This document shows, piece after piece, positions 1 to 11,119 of a stretch of 64,000 bases of DNA. The notes beneath the pieces were generated by a model. It worked only from the letters and a program-made list of their open reading frames with translations, searched no databases and was not told where the DNA came from. Made by a program: the position numbers and the translations under genes. Each line of letters starts with the position of its first letter. Position 1 is the first letter of the stretch. Source of the stretch: Forficula auricularia (taxonomy: Eukaryota; Arthropoda; Insecta; Dermaptera; Forficulidae); assembly GCA_024734495.1 (NCBI GenBank), contig JALMQS010000055.1, forward strand, positions 7,187,386 through 7,251,385. The letters are read 5' to 3'.

Positions 1-472
1 AAATTTTCTTCTAATTTTTAGATGCCTTCCTGTTGGAATATTATGAAACGTGTTTTTTCTCATTCGTTCCGTTTTTCCGAGTTACACACTACTCTATAAT
101 TTCGTTCGGTTACGGTTTTAGATCCGCGATTTATTCATTTCGATTAGAGTTCTTAGGCCATACTGAGCCCAGCCGTGTGTCAACATTCGCCTCAAGACAA
201 TAACAGATTATTGAAGAAAGAAGAATTAGGATTATATTTTAACATTTAACGCATTTAACTAATTCCACAAAATATTTAGAGATATTTGCTAAGTTTTATC
301 GAAATATAATTGACGATTGGCTACTTTGTATTCAAATTTTTAATTGGTCACTGTATTAGAGTTGAATGATACCTATTTTCAGTGTATTCCTCATTAGTGC
401 TTAGCTAATTGGAAAGAATAGATTCGAAAATTGAGAGGAATTGAAATTATGATCTATAGCAATCAATAGAGG
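1..472. other. AT-rich non-coding stretch
   Basis: No open frame, RNA gene or clear repeat is visible. The sequence is AT-rich and full of stops on both strands. Confidence 0.5.
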
Positions 473-1020
473 CCGGGGTCAAATGCAGCTCCCTTTTAGG
501 AAGTAGCGTTTCTATAAGGGATCATACAGCTAGCTCCCTAATAGGAAGTGGCGTTCCTATAGGCGGGTAGCTAGTCAGTGCGTGTTCGGATACTAATGAA
601 CCAATGAACTTTCAGTGCCTATCATCTGATTGGCCACCCCAGTCCCTCCATTTACCATCTACCTTGGTTAGTGGTAAAAAGCATTTACTTTGTGACTTGC
701 AGCCGGCCCTTATTATCGCCGAGGTATAACGAATTAGCCTTACTTACTGACTTATATGGCCCCCAGACAAGTTTTTTTTTTATTTTTTTTTACTTACAAT
801 GGGAGCACGACTGACTCCTAATGACCGGCTGGTCTAAGCCCACGATAACGCTAGACTTGTGATATCTCGGTGAAACATACTTAACCGGCCCTTTATAGGT
901 ATGGCAGCCTATAGGCGAACAGCCTGCCAGTGCACGTCTGTGTGTAAGACCGACGTGCTTGCCTGGTTAAGCGAGGTAAAGGAAATAGCTCAACTTCTGA
1001 CTTAAAACGGCCCCCTGGAC
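473..1020. repeat. Composite MITE-like repeat with GGCC-rich ends
   Basis: This GC-richer block contains two diverged direct units. Each has a CCTATAGGCG-type segment followed by a TGACTTA...GGCCCCC segment (around 740-765 and 990-1015). The part at 640-712 (TTTACCATCTACC, then GCATTTACTTTG and GCCGGCCC) matches one half of the foldback MITE at 29253-29400. I read it as one or more decayed copies of that GGGCCGG-ended family. No transposase is present. Confidence 0.45.
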
Positions 1021-2207
1021 ATCAATGCGTTTAAAGGCGCTCATTCATTTGAACGCCTGCTGTAAACTGAATCTTGGTGTCTCTTTTGAATGCTATAAAT
1101 CAAATTTCAAGAAATCTCACTAATTTTCTTCTCATTGTTTTTTTCAATTAGTATATGGCAGTAATGTTGAAGCGCTGATTAATCAGAATCATTCAATTAT
1201 TTTGCTCTTCCTTTTCGAAATTTTTAGACAAATCCGTGCCATGTATTTAAATGGGATTTGGGTCTAGTTTAGTTTAGAACACGAAGTCATCAAAGCGCAA
1301 TCAAGTGGAAACTTCGGTTAGTAAAAATTTATTTCTCAATTATTTTATCAACTTCTATATTCTCGATTTTTGAAATATTTCTATTAATCAATCAAAATGA
1401 TATCAATAAGTGTTTCAAATTTCTGTTTTAAAATTTTCTTTGTCTTCCTATTTAGATACTATAGAATACCTCAATGTACTTATATACTATAATATACTAT
1501 AGTAGTATAGTATTTATAATTTTCAAAACTCCGATTTAAAGCACAGCTAAACAATATAATTCCTCATTCAAAAATTTAAAAAACATTTTTTCCTTTTTTG
1601 AAAACAATTATTACTATTACTACACTCAAAAAATTTCGACAAAATATAGTATATATCCAAAATTACATTACGTATATAATTTTACAATCTTATTGTTATT
1701 TTATCTAATAAACGCCGTCATTTTTAATACGTTTTTAATCAAATATTTGAAGTAGAAATCTTGAGATAAAATAATTAAAATAGTGTAAGAATTTAAAATT
1801 ATATAATTTATGTAATATTGGATCTTATCTTGTTGGCTTTTTTATGTGTGTAATATATAATGGATGTAGGATGAAGGGAAAATTGTTTTATAAGTTTTTT
1901 TTATATTTTTGAATGAGGAATAAATAATATGGTTTAACTATACCATAAATGATAAAATAGATGAAAGATTTGAAAATTATTATAAGAAAGGAGGGCAAAG
2001 GAAATTTTAAAACTAAAGATGGATTAAATAGAATCCAAAACACGTACCTATCATAAAAATTAAATAATTTTTTTGTTAATTAACGAAGACTTTTCGATAT
2101 TATTTTGATTGATTAAGAGATAAGTAATTTTTAATGAATAAATTATTTGAACTAATTTAAATTTTCAATAAGGCCTTATCGATTAATTTCTGTTCTTTCT
2201 CTTTTAG
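1021..2207. other. AT-rich region with a weak diverged inverted repeat
   Basis: There is no coding potential. Segments near 1325-1440 and 2030-2150 look inversely related (both carry a TTAATCAATCAAAAT-type core), suggesting an old palindromic element whose loop is 1441-2030. Short ATACTATA repeats lie at 1480-1515. Divergence is high, so this is tentative. Confidence 0.3.
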
Positions 2208-2280
2208 CTGAAGCTGGGAGGTTGGCTTGTGGGGGCGAAGACAGCTCATCTCTTCAGGGCTTCCACGAGACCAAACTGTG
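2208..2280 (+). CDS. Candidate internal exon of an unidentified host gene
   Basis: A 73-bp segment, clearly GC-richer than its surroundings, is preceded by a long pyrimidine tract ending in TTTTAG and followed directly by GTAAGA, so both splice sites look good. Two plus-strand frames are open. One starts at base 2208 and reads LKLGGWLVGAKT and onward. The other starts at 2210 and reads EAGRLACGGEDSSSLQGF and onward; the third has a stop at once. I do not recognise either peptide. No repeat copy of this segment is seen elsewhere in the window, in contrast with most of the sequence. It could also be a non-coding exon or a chance GC-rich island; RNA evidence would settle it. Confidence 0.4.
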
Positions 2281-3353
2281 GTAAGAAAATTATTTAATGT
2301 ATATTTAATAATTTTTCTTATTCAAATATATCATTTAATTTAAATAATACTACTAAGCATACGAATAACAAAAAACTAACTTACTATCTCACATTTGCTC
2401 GTTTAATATTTATTGAAACTCTAACGAGATTTTCATATTCATGCATAATTTGGGAGATGTCTACTGTAGGAAACTCATTTAAGTTACTGAACTGTAGTGT
2501 CCTTAGAAATATCATACATTATCGCATTTTTGTTTCACATTATTATTTCAACTAAGAATAGGATAGCTGAGGCTTTAACGAAAATTTATCGGAGCAGGCA
2601 ATCAGGTTTGAAATAAATCAGATTTCTTATGTTAAAGTTTCGGGTTCATTTTTTCAATTCATCATCAGGCGAATATTTTTTTACTGGGCCAATTAATGTT
2701 AATGGCACTATTAATTTTTTTAAAATAATATAAAGCCCAGCTAGTCTGTTTCTCACGTTTCAAATAAAAATAAACGTATCTCAATTATTCAAATGAGAGA
2801 GTTTCTTCCATTGAATGAATTATAAATCTCGTCACCTCCATCCATACATATAATAATGTGTAATTGTTTTGAATTTACTTAAAATAAAAAATGGGATTCT
2901 AAATAACTAAAAAATTACATGGGTTTGATGAACAAGTTCTTTCAATAAATTCTTATAGATTTTTGTCTGCTTAAAACTAAAATACATTTATTTCTTTTTT
3001 GCGTATAAGATCACATTTTTTCACAAAGTAAGAACTAATGTTGATAACAATATATAAGTGGTGTGTATCTATATCTATTTTGGCCTCTAAGCATATTTTT
3101 TTAAAGATTTTCTAGATCTTAAATATTTATTGACGCAGTGAAGAATAACAAATTTAATTTTTACTATAGGTTTTGAGGCTTTGGGAAGTGTTTTAAGCAA
3201 GCAATTTTTTCTTCAGTATAAAAAAATATGTCAAACAAATCCAATTTCGCTATAAAAAAGTTTTTGTCGCCTTTGCATTGAATTCATTAAAAAATAATGA
3301 TTTTATTTCTATCGGTGTGTCAATCCAATGACCAACGATAACTCAAGTACGGT
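2281..3353. other. AT-rich region, probably intronic or intergenic
   Basis: I see no ORF, RNA gene or clear transposon terminus in this stretch. Confidence 0.4.
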
Positions 3354-3447
3354 AGAACGTAGAAAGGCTCGGTAGGAGTCCGACACTACCCATGAAGAGG
3401 TATCCATGACGGATTTCCCCTCGACAAAAAAAAAAGAACGTAGAAAG
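3354..3447 (+). mobile_element. Short poly(A) retro-insertion with 13-bp target duplication
   Basis: AGAACGTAGAAAG at 3354-3366 is repeated exactly at 3435-3447. Between them lie about 58 bp of non-repetitive sequence (starting GCTCGGTAGGAGTCCG) and a run of ten A. A long target duplication plus a 3' A-run is the signature of LINE-mediated insertion of an RNA. The source RNA is not identified; it may be the 3' end of a SINE or a truncated small RNA. Confidence 0.7.
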
Positions 3448-4208
3448 TCCATTCTGTTGCTGAAATGTTTGTATTTTCAAAACAAATAACTGATTAGATT
3501 TATGTTAGGTGTCTATACTTATACTTTATCCAATGCGAAGCATGGGGAAAGTATTGTAATTAGTCTCGCGGCAAGCGCGACTTCAAGGTTCCTCAGGTAA
3601 AGATTATGGAACCCATGGTCTCAATTAAAGTCAAAAATTGTAGTATTCAATTAGGTTAATTTTAGCACGTGACGGTTTTGCCAAAAATTACATGGGGGTC
3701 ACGTCGAGAGGCCAAAAAGTACCTACCATTATTTTAACAAAATGAAGCGCTTATTAGTTTTTGGTACATATCGGCCCACAAACATTAGTACTTTATTTCA
3801 GTACTTTTTTAGTTTTTTCTAAATATCTTGAAAATGACATAACCAATTTTGATGAAATTTAATATCCTAATTAAGTACCTTGTGGACCACAAAAAAGGTT
3901 AAATAAAGTTTTTAGAAAAATTATATTTTAAAGTACTTTACTCTAGAGTAAAAAAGTAAAGTACTCTAGTTTCAAGCTTGAGTTGTTTACCATAAAAGAA
4001 TTTATCCTTTTTGATTTTAAGTCGATTCTTCCACGTTTTCAGTAGAAGTTGCCATTAATAGTCAAAACATCAAAAATGGAATGCAATAAGGTTATTCCTC
4101 TAGTAGTAGATAAAAATCAATTGTTATTTTTGATTTTAACTCGATTTCTCCATGTCTTCAGCAATGGTTACCAATAATAACCGAATCGTCTAAAATCCAA
4201 TGTAATGT
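3448..4208. repeat. Dispersed repeat fragments
   Basis: The segment at 3760-3810 (TACATATCGGCCCA and AGTACTTTATTTCAGTA) recurs inverted near 50540-50590. Blocks near 4010-4060 and 4130-4180 are related to each other and to 4435-4495 (GGTTATTCCTC, then a region around GATTTTAA..TCGATT), giving an imperfect direct repeat around the LTR that follows. No coding frame. Confidence 0.4.
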
Positions 4209-4416
4209 TGTAGCTAAGTCGCCGCAAGATGGCAACATGATATATATAAAAACAAAATATTTGTAAACAGAGACGATTGTTAAGAAAAATAAACAATAAA
4301 AGAGGTTGGTTGTAAAAAAACGAAGAGATAAATAAAAACTTATTTTTGTTAGACAAGAAAATAATCGTTTTATTTCTTCGAAGTGAGCAAGGAAGCTACA
4401 TATTGGTGACCCCGAC
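4209..4416 (+). mobile_element. LTR with adjacent primer-binding site, remnant of a Gypsy-like LTR element
   Basis: The block starts TGTAGCTAAGTCGCCG at 4209 and ends GCTACA at 4400, so it has TG...CA borders. Inside are a TATA-like TATATATAAAA and AATAAA signals, giving an LTR of about 192 bp. It is followed at 4402 by TTGGTGACCCCGACG, which sits where a primer-binding site is expected and closely resembles the junction of the TRIM-like element at 57042. No gag or pol frame follows, so only the 5' LTR and leader remain. Confidence 0.6.
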
Positions 4417-4654
4417 GTCTACAGTAGAATGGTTATTCCTCGAGTATTAGATGAGAATCGATCACTATTTTTGAATTTAAGTCAACATGGACTGCAAATA
4501 GCAAGTGATATTTCTGATTAATAATAAAGGAATAAACATATTAATATTTCAAATGAATTTGGATAAAGTTTAGCAACAATCAATTGCAGTTTATCTTTTT
4601 TATTGTCTTCTGGAACATAGCCCATTTTGGAAAGCCATATATTTGTTCCCAATT
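4417..4654. other. AT-rich spacer
   Basis: Related at its start to sequence just 5' of the LTR (around 4090). Nothing else recognised. Confidence 0.3.
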
Positions 4655-4745
4655 ATATAGGGATCAGATTGAAGTTGGTTTGCAGCGAATTGGGCTTGAA
4701 CCCGCGATAGCTTGATTAGAAGTGCATGTACGTTATCCATTCGAC
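4655..4745 (-). repeat. tRNA-derived SINE head
   Basis: Read on the minus strand this resembles the A-box and B-box parts of a tRNA: a GGTTCAAGCCC-type B box (here within GGGCTTGAACCCGC on the plus strand) and an ATTGGTCGAATGG-type 5' part. The same arrangement recurs at 62870-62965. It is too diverged and lacks clean arms for a functional tRNA, so a SINE head is more likely. Confidence 0.5.
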
Positions 4746-5546
4746 CAATATATATCGTTGTTTTGACATAAAAATAGTCCCCCAATGCACGGGAAATCTC
4801 TTTTCTCGTCTCGCCACCCTTCCATCAACGTGTGTTATTTTCTTGTTTTCGTCAACGATGACATTTTCGAAACCCTTTTTTTTGCATATGCCAAACGCCT
4901 TCCCTCCAGCTTTCGTTTTAGACAAATAAAGGGAGAGTAGCTAGCGTGGTAGATTTCTTTGGACCCCCTCTATCTCCACCCTCTTTTAAGTTAATCAAGA
5001 AAGCGATGCTGGATCCTGGAGGCTTACGAAGAACATTACACCATCAATTGGTGCAAGAAGTGGATTTCAGACAGAGAGGCTGGCATTTAAAGCAAGTTGG
5101 ATGAAAAGCGACCAGAAGGGTAGAAAGAGAGGCGACGGGGGGTACGAGGGGGTTGACAAAATTAAACTACCACCCATGATGATGATGATGCCTGCGCTAC
5201 ATTTATAATACTATTACCATTAAAGCATTAGATGCATTAAAGCAGGCCGGGAGTCCCCTAATACCATATATCCCCTCTCCACTCGTCAATGGTCATTAGT
5301 TACGGTCAATCTGGGGGATTCAATCCTGACATCTTAATAGAGTTTAAAAAAATATCGTTCTTTTTAAATTATTCGAAAATTTTGCTTAGTACAACCTAAT
5401 ATAAGGAAAATAATTTAATATTAAAGACTGATTCTTCTTGATGCGAATAAACATATGTAGTTTCTAAGTTTTGACCTTCATCATCAACTATTTTATCTGT
5501 TTTTTCCAAAATATTTAGTGGGAATTTTTTTTTTATTAAAACAAAT
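4746..5546. other. Largely single-copy, moderately GC-rich stretch
   Basis: Between about 4780 and 5330 base composition is more balanced and no internal repeats are seen apart from a short ATG repeat at 5176-5191. Short overlapping frames exist on both strands, but none has splice context or a recognisable domain. It may be conserved non-coding DNA. Confidence 0.35.
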
Positions 5547-6388
5547 AGTCCAGTTAAATTGTGTTTTTACCCGGAAAGTTTTGGGATAGATAGTTGTAAT
5601 TTCTTCGACCCTTTATGTTTTTGGGTGTGCTGAATCCGAATCTGAGGTTTGCTTACAAAATTTCGTCGTCGAACATATATCAAAAATGCAAAAAAACGTA
5701 AAAAATCTCATTTTTTTACTTATAACTCGAAAATTATCAACTTTTCGTAAATAATCTTACTATTCAAAATAAAAGTTCATAAAATTTCATACTAATTTTA
5801 TTATTTAGGTTTTTCTCCGACCAACCGTTCGGGCTCAAGTGCTAGTTGAAAATTGCTGTATTTTTTCGGTTTCCGCAAATTCCAAAAACTCGCACTTTTT
5901 TCCCATTATGACCATGAAAGAGCACGTTTTCGACAAAGACCATTCTATAAATTTTTAAACTAGATTAAATTTGATACAATTAAAACAAACTTTCATCTTA
6001 ATTGGATAATAGTAACCCGTACCCAATTTTTTGTACAAAATCGCAGTTTTTCATAAAATGTAAACCAATCATCCTAGAAACTTGATTTCTATTTCATTCT
6101 CTAAGAAATTTTATTTATTGACTTGACTTTGTAGGAAATTTTATGAACTTTCATTTTGAAAAGGAAGGTTATTTACGAAAAGTTGATAGTTTTTGAGTTA
6201 TAAGCAAAAAACCGTCAAAAAGGAGATTTTTTACTTTTTTTGCATTTTTGACAATGTTCCGTCACTAAATTTTGTTAGCAAACCTCAGATTCGGATTCAG
6301 TACACCAAAAAACATAAGGGATCAAGAAATCAAAACTACCCCAAAACTTTCCCGCGAGGGGCCGTTTGGAGAACAATTTAACTGGACT
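5547..6388. repeat. Palindromic repeat, 842 bp
   Basis: Left end AGTCCAGTTAAATTG pairs with right end CAATTTAACTGGACT. The arms stay complementary for roughly 300 bp, for example AACCTCAGATTCGGATTC at right against GAATCCGAATCTGAGG at left, with many substitutions. The loop (about 5830-6060) is AT-rich. No coding frame or hammerhead core was found; it has the same head-to-head layout as the hammerhead palindromes elsewhere in the window. Confidence 0.65.
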
Positions 6389-6700
6389 AAAAAGGTACTT
6401 CAAGAAATTATAAAAGAACTCAATTTTTGATTAAACATATGAAATATATTTAATTACGGTTAGTTGTCCATAAGAATCGGTTTGTCGTTGCCGTTACCCC
6501 GTCCCATGAGCCCTGCCGTTGGGGAGGAGGGGGATGGTTCTGACCCCCCCCATCCCGTGGCTATGCCTCTGAATATAAGTAAATTCGTTAAGCTCTACTC
6601 TCGGTAAATCGTTTCACTTATATTAAGTATTATTTTTCTTCTTGAAAACTATAAATAAATTAAATATTTTATAAACACTCTCTAAGGATTTGAAGGATTG
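6389..6700. other. AT-rich spacer with a C-rich tract
   Basis: Contains a GGGGAGGAGGGGGATGG / CCCCCCCATCCC tract near 6520-6560. No gene seen. Confidence 0.3.
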
Positions 6701-6822
6701 AACTCGAACAAATAAAACAATATAATTACGACGTTTCGATCGGGTTAGGTATTCTGCGATCGTTCTGCGATTTTTAGAAACCTCGCAGTTATATTGTATT
6801 ATTTGTTCGTGTTTAATAAATA
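6701..6822. repeat. Short inverted repeat with GTTTCGATCGGGTTA core
   Basis: GAACAAATAAAACAATATAA at the left is mirrored by TTGTATTATTTGTTCGTGTT at the right. The core ACGTTTCGATCGGG reads on the minus strand as CGATCGAAACGT, resembling the 3' part of a hammerhead motif, but no CTGANGA box is intact. The family recurs at 49633-49815, and part of it flanks the LINE 3' end at 34785-34843. Confidence 0.5.
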
Positions 6823-7315
6823 ATTATAATTAATTATGTCAGATTTGAACCAAAATTTCAACTCATAATAAATTTAATTACAAAAATTGTATTGTATAAC
6901 ATGATAAAAGATGAAGAGAATTTACCCCTCTCTGTTTAAATATAATATTGTTTTAAACAATTCAAATTTTCACATTATACTTATATATAATAATATATAT
7001 CATGAGTTTAAATTAGTGTTAGTAGAATGTCTTTAGTAATGAATAACTACCGGTCCCAGAAGATAAATATATATATTTTTAGCCAAGGTTAAGTAATAAA
7101 ATAGCTTGAATTAGTAGCGTCATATATTTTCATTTAAAATTAAAACGTTAATTAACACATTAATAAATAATTCAGCGAAGAAAATGGGAACAAAAAAACA
7201 GATAGAAAATAAATACCTACTATAGTTTACTAAACCTACTTGAATGAAAGAAACATAATTTATTAACGAAAATGAATTTAGGTCGTATCAAAGATTTTAA
7301 TAGATATGTTTGTAT
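6823..7315. other. AT-rich region
   Basis: No feature recognised. Confidence 0.3.
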
Positions 7316-7410
7316 TGGATGTAGGAGGGTCTTGTCCCCTCGGGAGTCGAACCCAAGCACTAGTATGCTTTCCGGGCAACTATCAGACCCTTGAGACCAT
7401 CACCTCCAAA
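7316..7410 (-). repeat. tRNA-derived SINE head
   Basis: On the minus strand a B-box-like GGGTTCGACTCCC is followed by GAGGGGACAAGACCCTCC, and upstream lies a GTTGCCCGG-type segment. The same head occurs in plus orientation at 59720-59800 (TGCCCGGCAAGC...GGGTTTGATTCC). No complete cloverleaf is visible, so I call a SINE head, not a tRNA gene. Confidence 0.5.
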
Positions 7411-7985
7411 CACGCAACAAATTAAAATCGCAAGTTGATTTTGAAAAAAAATCTTTCTTTCTCAAATAGATACTCATTTCTTTACATAATTTATTAAATT
7501 TATAATAGACAATTTTTTTTCAAACAATTGCCTGTCAAAAAATAATTTGACGTGATTTGTCTTCAACCCATGACTCTCCATTTTCATGCTTTTATGTCAA
7601 GCCAACATAAAAATTCAAGTAATTAATAGAATAGTAAATAAATACATTTTTTTACTATCGAACTTAAATGTGATGAAAAATTAATACAAATTAAATTTAT
7701 AATCGGTAGACAGAATTTTTTAGAAATAACAAAAACTGTAGTGACTTGTACATATCCCATGAATTTCACTTATCACGCTTTAATAGCAATCCAACATTAA
7801 AACTAAATAATTAACAGAATTCTCTACATATTTTTTCTATTGAGTTTAATATAAGTTGAAAATATAAAAATACAATTGCCTATAGTACTAGAGCTAAGAT
7901 TTAAAAGGATTTCTTACAGATAATAAAACTTATCCATAACCCATAACACCCTGGATTTAGTAATTGATAACATTAATTGAAAAAC
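7411..7985. other. AT-rich region
   Basis: No gene or transposon terminus recognised. Confidence 0.3.
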
Positions 7986-8830
7986 ATTTTGTTTTGCCGA
8001 GAGAAGCAGAGTTGTTGGTTGATTCATAAATGAAATCAATGAGGTTATCCTCTGCTTGATTCAAATAAACATATATATATAGCTACATACCAAATATAAA
8101 TATGTTTATAAGTATATAATTTATTTGTTTGAGACTATAGTTTCGAAGGTTTGACTTTGATCATCATTCTTGTTAATTATAAATATTTTATCTGTTATTT
8201 CTCATGGGTTTACTTACCCGATTGAATATAGAAAAAATCGTTTTGTTGCTATAGCAAGGAAGTCACATCACAAACGTTACATTTACAACCAATCGGGGAA
8301 ATGAACCCATAAGAAATAATTGATTAAATATATCTAATTAAAAAGAATGATAACAAAGAGCAAACCTTCGAAATTATAGTCCCGAAAAATAGATATATAA
8401 GTTCATATTTGCATTTGGTATACTCTTATATATATATGTGTATTGATATTTGCATCAAGTAGACCTCATTGATTTCTCTTTATGAGTTGACAACCTCTCG
8501 TGATTTTCTTTAGTAAATTTGAAAATGCTTGTTTAAACAAGTGAATGTAAATGAAAGCTGGGTGGTTCACATAACACATGTTTATCATTCAATTTATTTA
8601 GTTTATCTAAATAAATTATTCCCTGCTAATTCTGTAAACAAAACAACTGTGACTAGGAATTTTGATTGCATAGCTTCAAGGGGCTCCCATGAACTCGTTA
8701 GGAAAACTGATTCTTTTAATATTTCTCAAATAGTTAGAATTAATTTAAATTTTGTGAAAGTATTATGAAATATAGTGGAAACCGTATCCTTCTATAATGT
8801 AGGTATTTTTTAGGTTACCAGGTATGAGCC
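7986..8830. mobile_element. Palindromic hammerhead-relic element (GTTTTGCCGAGAG family)
   Basis: The left arm runs from GTTTTGCCGAGAG through CCTCTGCTTGATTC to GAGACTATAGTTTCGAAGG near 8135. The right arm runs the opposite way from CCTTCGAAATTATAGTC near 8363 to a TTTGCATCAAGTAG / TTTCTCTTTATG end near 8485. Both arms keep the GAAAC-TATA-GTC part of a hammerhead motif pointing toward the outside. The CTGATGA box has decayed to ATGATGA (minus, near 8161) and ATGATAA (plus, 8344). 8500-8830 is co-linear with an arm of the 25.6-29.3 kb palindrome, so it belongs to the same larger unit. No protein is encoded; a 79-codon frame in 8529-8768 is repeat sequence. Confidence 0.6.
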
Positions 8831-9093
8831 GATATATAAAAGATGCTCGGGACAAAGAAAAGCTTTCAATTTTTTGTTCTTATTGAATATTTATGTTTGA
8901 AATTCTAAATTTTAAATTGTTTTGTGTGTCCACACAATCACAATATAAGCAATCAATTTTATAAGCCGAATTCATTTTGATTTAAGAGAGGGGCTCAATT
9001 TTTTGATTTTTAAAAAGTAATGAGATTGGTATAAAAGTGGCATATATTTACCTATATTGGTATATAAATAATTGATTGCTATATATTAAAATA

Positions 9094-9959
9094 CTAGGCA
9101 GATCAAAAAGTCTGGAATAATCTTATGAAATGGGGCTAGTATGCACCAATGTTAACAATTCATAACTAACTTCATTCTTCATTAATCGTCTCTCAACATT
9201 TCAGCCATTCATATTTTCGCATTTACAAATTACAGCAGTGAGAAGCAACCAACCTCCGTGTTTTTTAAAAAATGAAAAAATCTGAGTTTCGTCTTCTGAT
9301 TAAACACTATTATTCACGCAAGAAAACGATAACCGAGACCATAGCCAAGATAGATAAGTATTATCCGGACTCCGCACCGTCAATGAAGAAGTGGTTTTCT
9401 GTCTTTCATTGCGGCCGAACAAGGGCAAGTGATGCTGAACGATCTGGACGCCGAAAAGAGGTCTGACAACAGAAAACGCCCAAAAAATTCATGATATTAT
9501 GTTGAACGACTCCAAAATGAAATTGAGGGAGCTAGCTGAGACCACAAAGATGTTGTATGGCAGTGTGTTCAATATCATACATGATATTTTGGGTATGAAA
9601 AAGCTATGCGCGCTATGGGTGCCGCAAAATGCCGAAAAATAAAACAGAATTTGGCCAAAAAAATGATTTCTTCTATTCTATTCTATTGTATAACTTGAAA
9701 ATATTAGAAATATTAAATTTGTTTTTAGTTGTCTTTATTAAGAAAATAGGTAAAATTGTTTCATGATTTTAAGTTAATCTGTTTCTTAACATCTTCTGGT
9801 ACAAATACGAGAATGAAATTGAAAATTCAAATATATTTAGAATAAAAACTAAACATTTATAGAAATATAAATGAAAAAAATAAAAAATTGTTAGAAATAT
9901 AAAGAAAATTGATAATTATTAAAAATTTTCACTTATTCCAGACTTTTTGATCTGTCTAG
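9094..9959 (+). mobile_element. Internally deleted mariner element
   Basis: Terminal inverted repeats of about 28 bp (CTAGGCAGATCAAAAAGTCT at left; its complement with one mismatch at right) are flanked by TA on both sides, as expected for mariner. The element is 866 bp against about 1.3 kb for a complete one. It keeps the 5' part of the transposase gene and lacks the catalytic region. Confidence 0.9.
9272..9655 (+). pseudogene. Mariner transposase, N-terminal part only
   Basis: The ATG at 9272 opens a frame beginning MKKSEFRLLIKHYYSRKKT, typical of irritans-group mariner transposases: the N-terminal helix-turn-helix that binds the terminal repeats, followed by DAERSGR. A frameshift near 9460 moves the reading into another frame, which continues ENAQKIHDIMLNDS and GMKKLCALWVP, matching the second HTH and linker, and stops near 9645. 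The DD34D catalytic domain is absent, so no active enzyme can be made. Compared with the copy at 25950-26990 it is a different, more eroded lineage. Confidence 0.85.
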
Positions 9960-10116
9960 TAAATAATACAAATCTTTTATAAAACAATCTTTAAACGTTT
10001 AATTAACCTCAAACGTTTTGGGATAATATCTCCCTTTATCAATGGAAATTTTTTGAATTAAAAAAAAAAAAGAATAAAGTTGCTTTTTTTAATACTCAAA
10101 AAGCAATACTATATTT

Positions 10117-11111
10117 CAGAGGTGGCCACAACGTGGCTCGCGAGCCGCATTCGGCTCTTCAGTCAATCTCGTGCGGCTCTTGAACCCTCTTGAATAATAC
10201 TGATTTTAAAAAGTACAGTGTGTGGCATAAATATCTCTACCACATTTTAAAGAGGTATAAAAAAATGAAAAGATTTAACTAAAAAGAAAGTGAATATATT
10301 TTTGAAAAGAACATAAATAATTTTTTTAAATGTATTTTAAACATTATCATACAAAAGAGGGGGGGGGGGGGGGCCAAAATGAAAATTCTAGCCCTTTCGA
10401 CCAAACTCAACCAAATTTTGTATACATATTCTGTGGGCCCCAAAAGTCTAGAAATGCAAAAACTAACCACCCAAAATGGGGGGAGGGTCAAAAATGAAAA
10501 TTCTAGCCCTTTCGACCAAAATCAACCAAATTTTGTATACATATTCTGTGGACCCCCAGAAGGCAAGAAATACAAAAACTAAGCACCCAAAATGAGAGAT
10601 GGAGGGTCAAAAATGAAAATTCTAGCCCTTTCGACCAGACTATGTATACAAAATTTGGTTAGTTTAAAGCATTTCTAGCCTTCTGGAGATCCAAAGAATA
10701 TATATACAAAATTTGGTTGATTTTTGGTCAGAAAGGGAATTCCCCCCCCCCCCCCTTTTTTTTGTCTGATAATGTTTAAAATACATTAAAAAAAAATTCA
10801 TTTATTTTCTTTTTCAAAAATATATTTAAAATTTTTCATTTTGTATTTCTCTTCAAAATATGCGGTAGATCTTTATGCCCCACCTCTGTATAACAATCAA
10901 ATTAAAAAAATAATAATTCAAAAATTAAATTAATTTGTAATATTATAAGTACAGCAAAAAAATATATGTTACTTCATTTATATTTTATAAAATAAAAAAA
11001 ATGTGTCTTTTTTTTTAATAAACCATTAATTAATCTCCAAACAATGTGGCTCGCTTTGAAACAGTTTTATAAATTTGCGGCTCCCAAAGTTAACGTTAAT
11101 GGCCACCCCCG
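10117..11111. mobile_element. Non-autonomous hAT element with 8-bp target duplication
   Basis: CTATATTT occurs immediately before (10109-10116) and after (11112-11119) the element. The ends CAGAGGTGGCC and GGCCACCCCCG are imperfect inverted repeats of the common hAT terminus CAGGGGTGGCC. Sub-terminal sequence is rich in GGCTCGCGAGCCGC. The interior is itself palindromic (10270-10360 against 10760-10850) around a G-rich tandem array. There is no transposase; 995 bp. Confidence 0.85.
10362..10755 (+). repeat. Minisatellite-like tandem array with poly-G/poly-C borders
   Basis: About three units, each near 115 bp, read GGGTCAAAAATGAAAATTCT, CCAAATTTTGTATACATATT, then ATGCAAAAACTAA and a G run. 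The last half-unit is inverted and ends in a 13-C run. Homologous arrays occur at 22433-22676 and 40303-40625 inside different elements. The frames crossing it on both strands are products of the repeat, not genes. Confidence 0.75.
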
Positions 11112-11119
11112 CTATATTT

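Noticed and set aside
4655..4745. tRNA gene on the minus strand
   Set aside because: A and B box-like sequence is present but arms do not form a clean cloverleaf, and similar segments recur at 62.9 kb; a SINE head fits better.
7316..7410. tRNA gene on the minus strand
   Set aside because: Same reasoning: B box is good, but acceptor and anticodon arms are not convincing and a sister copy lies at 59.7 kb.
10279..10582. Overlapping coding frames on both strands
   Set aside because: They arise from a G-rich tandem array; the same residues repeat with each unit.
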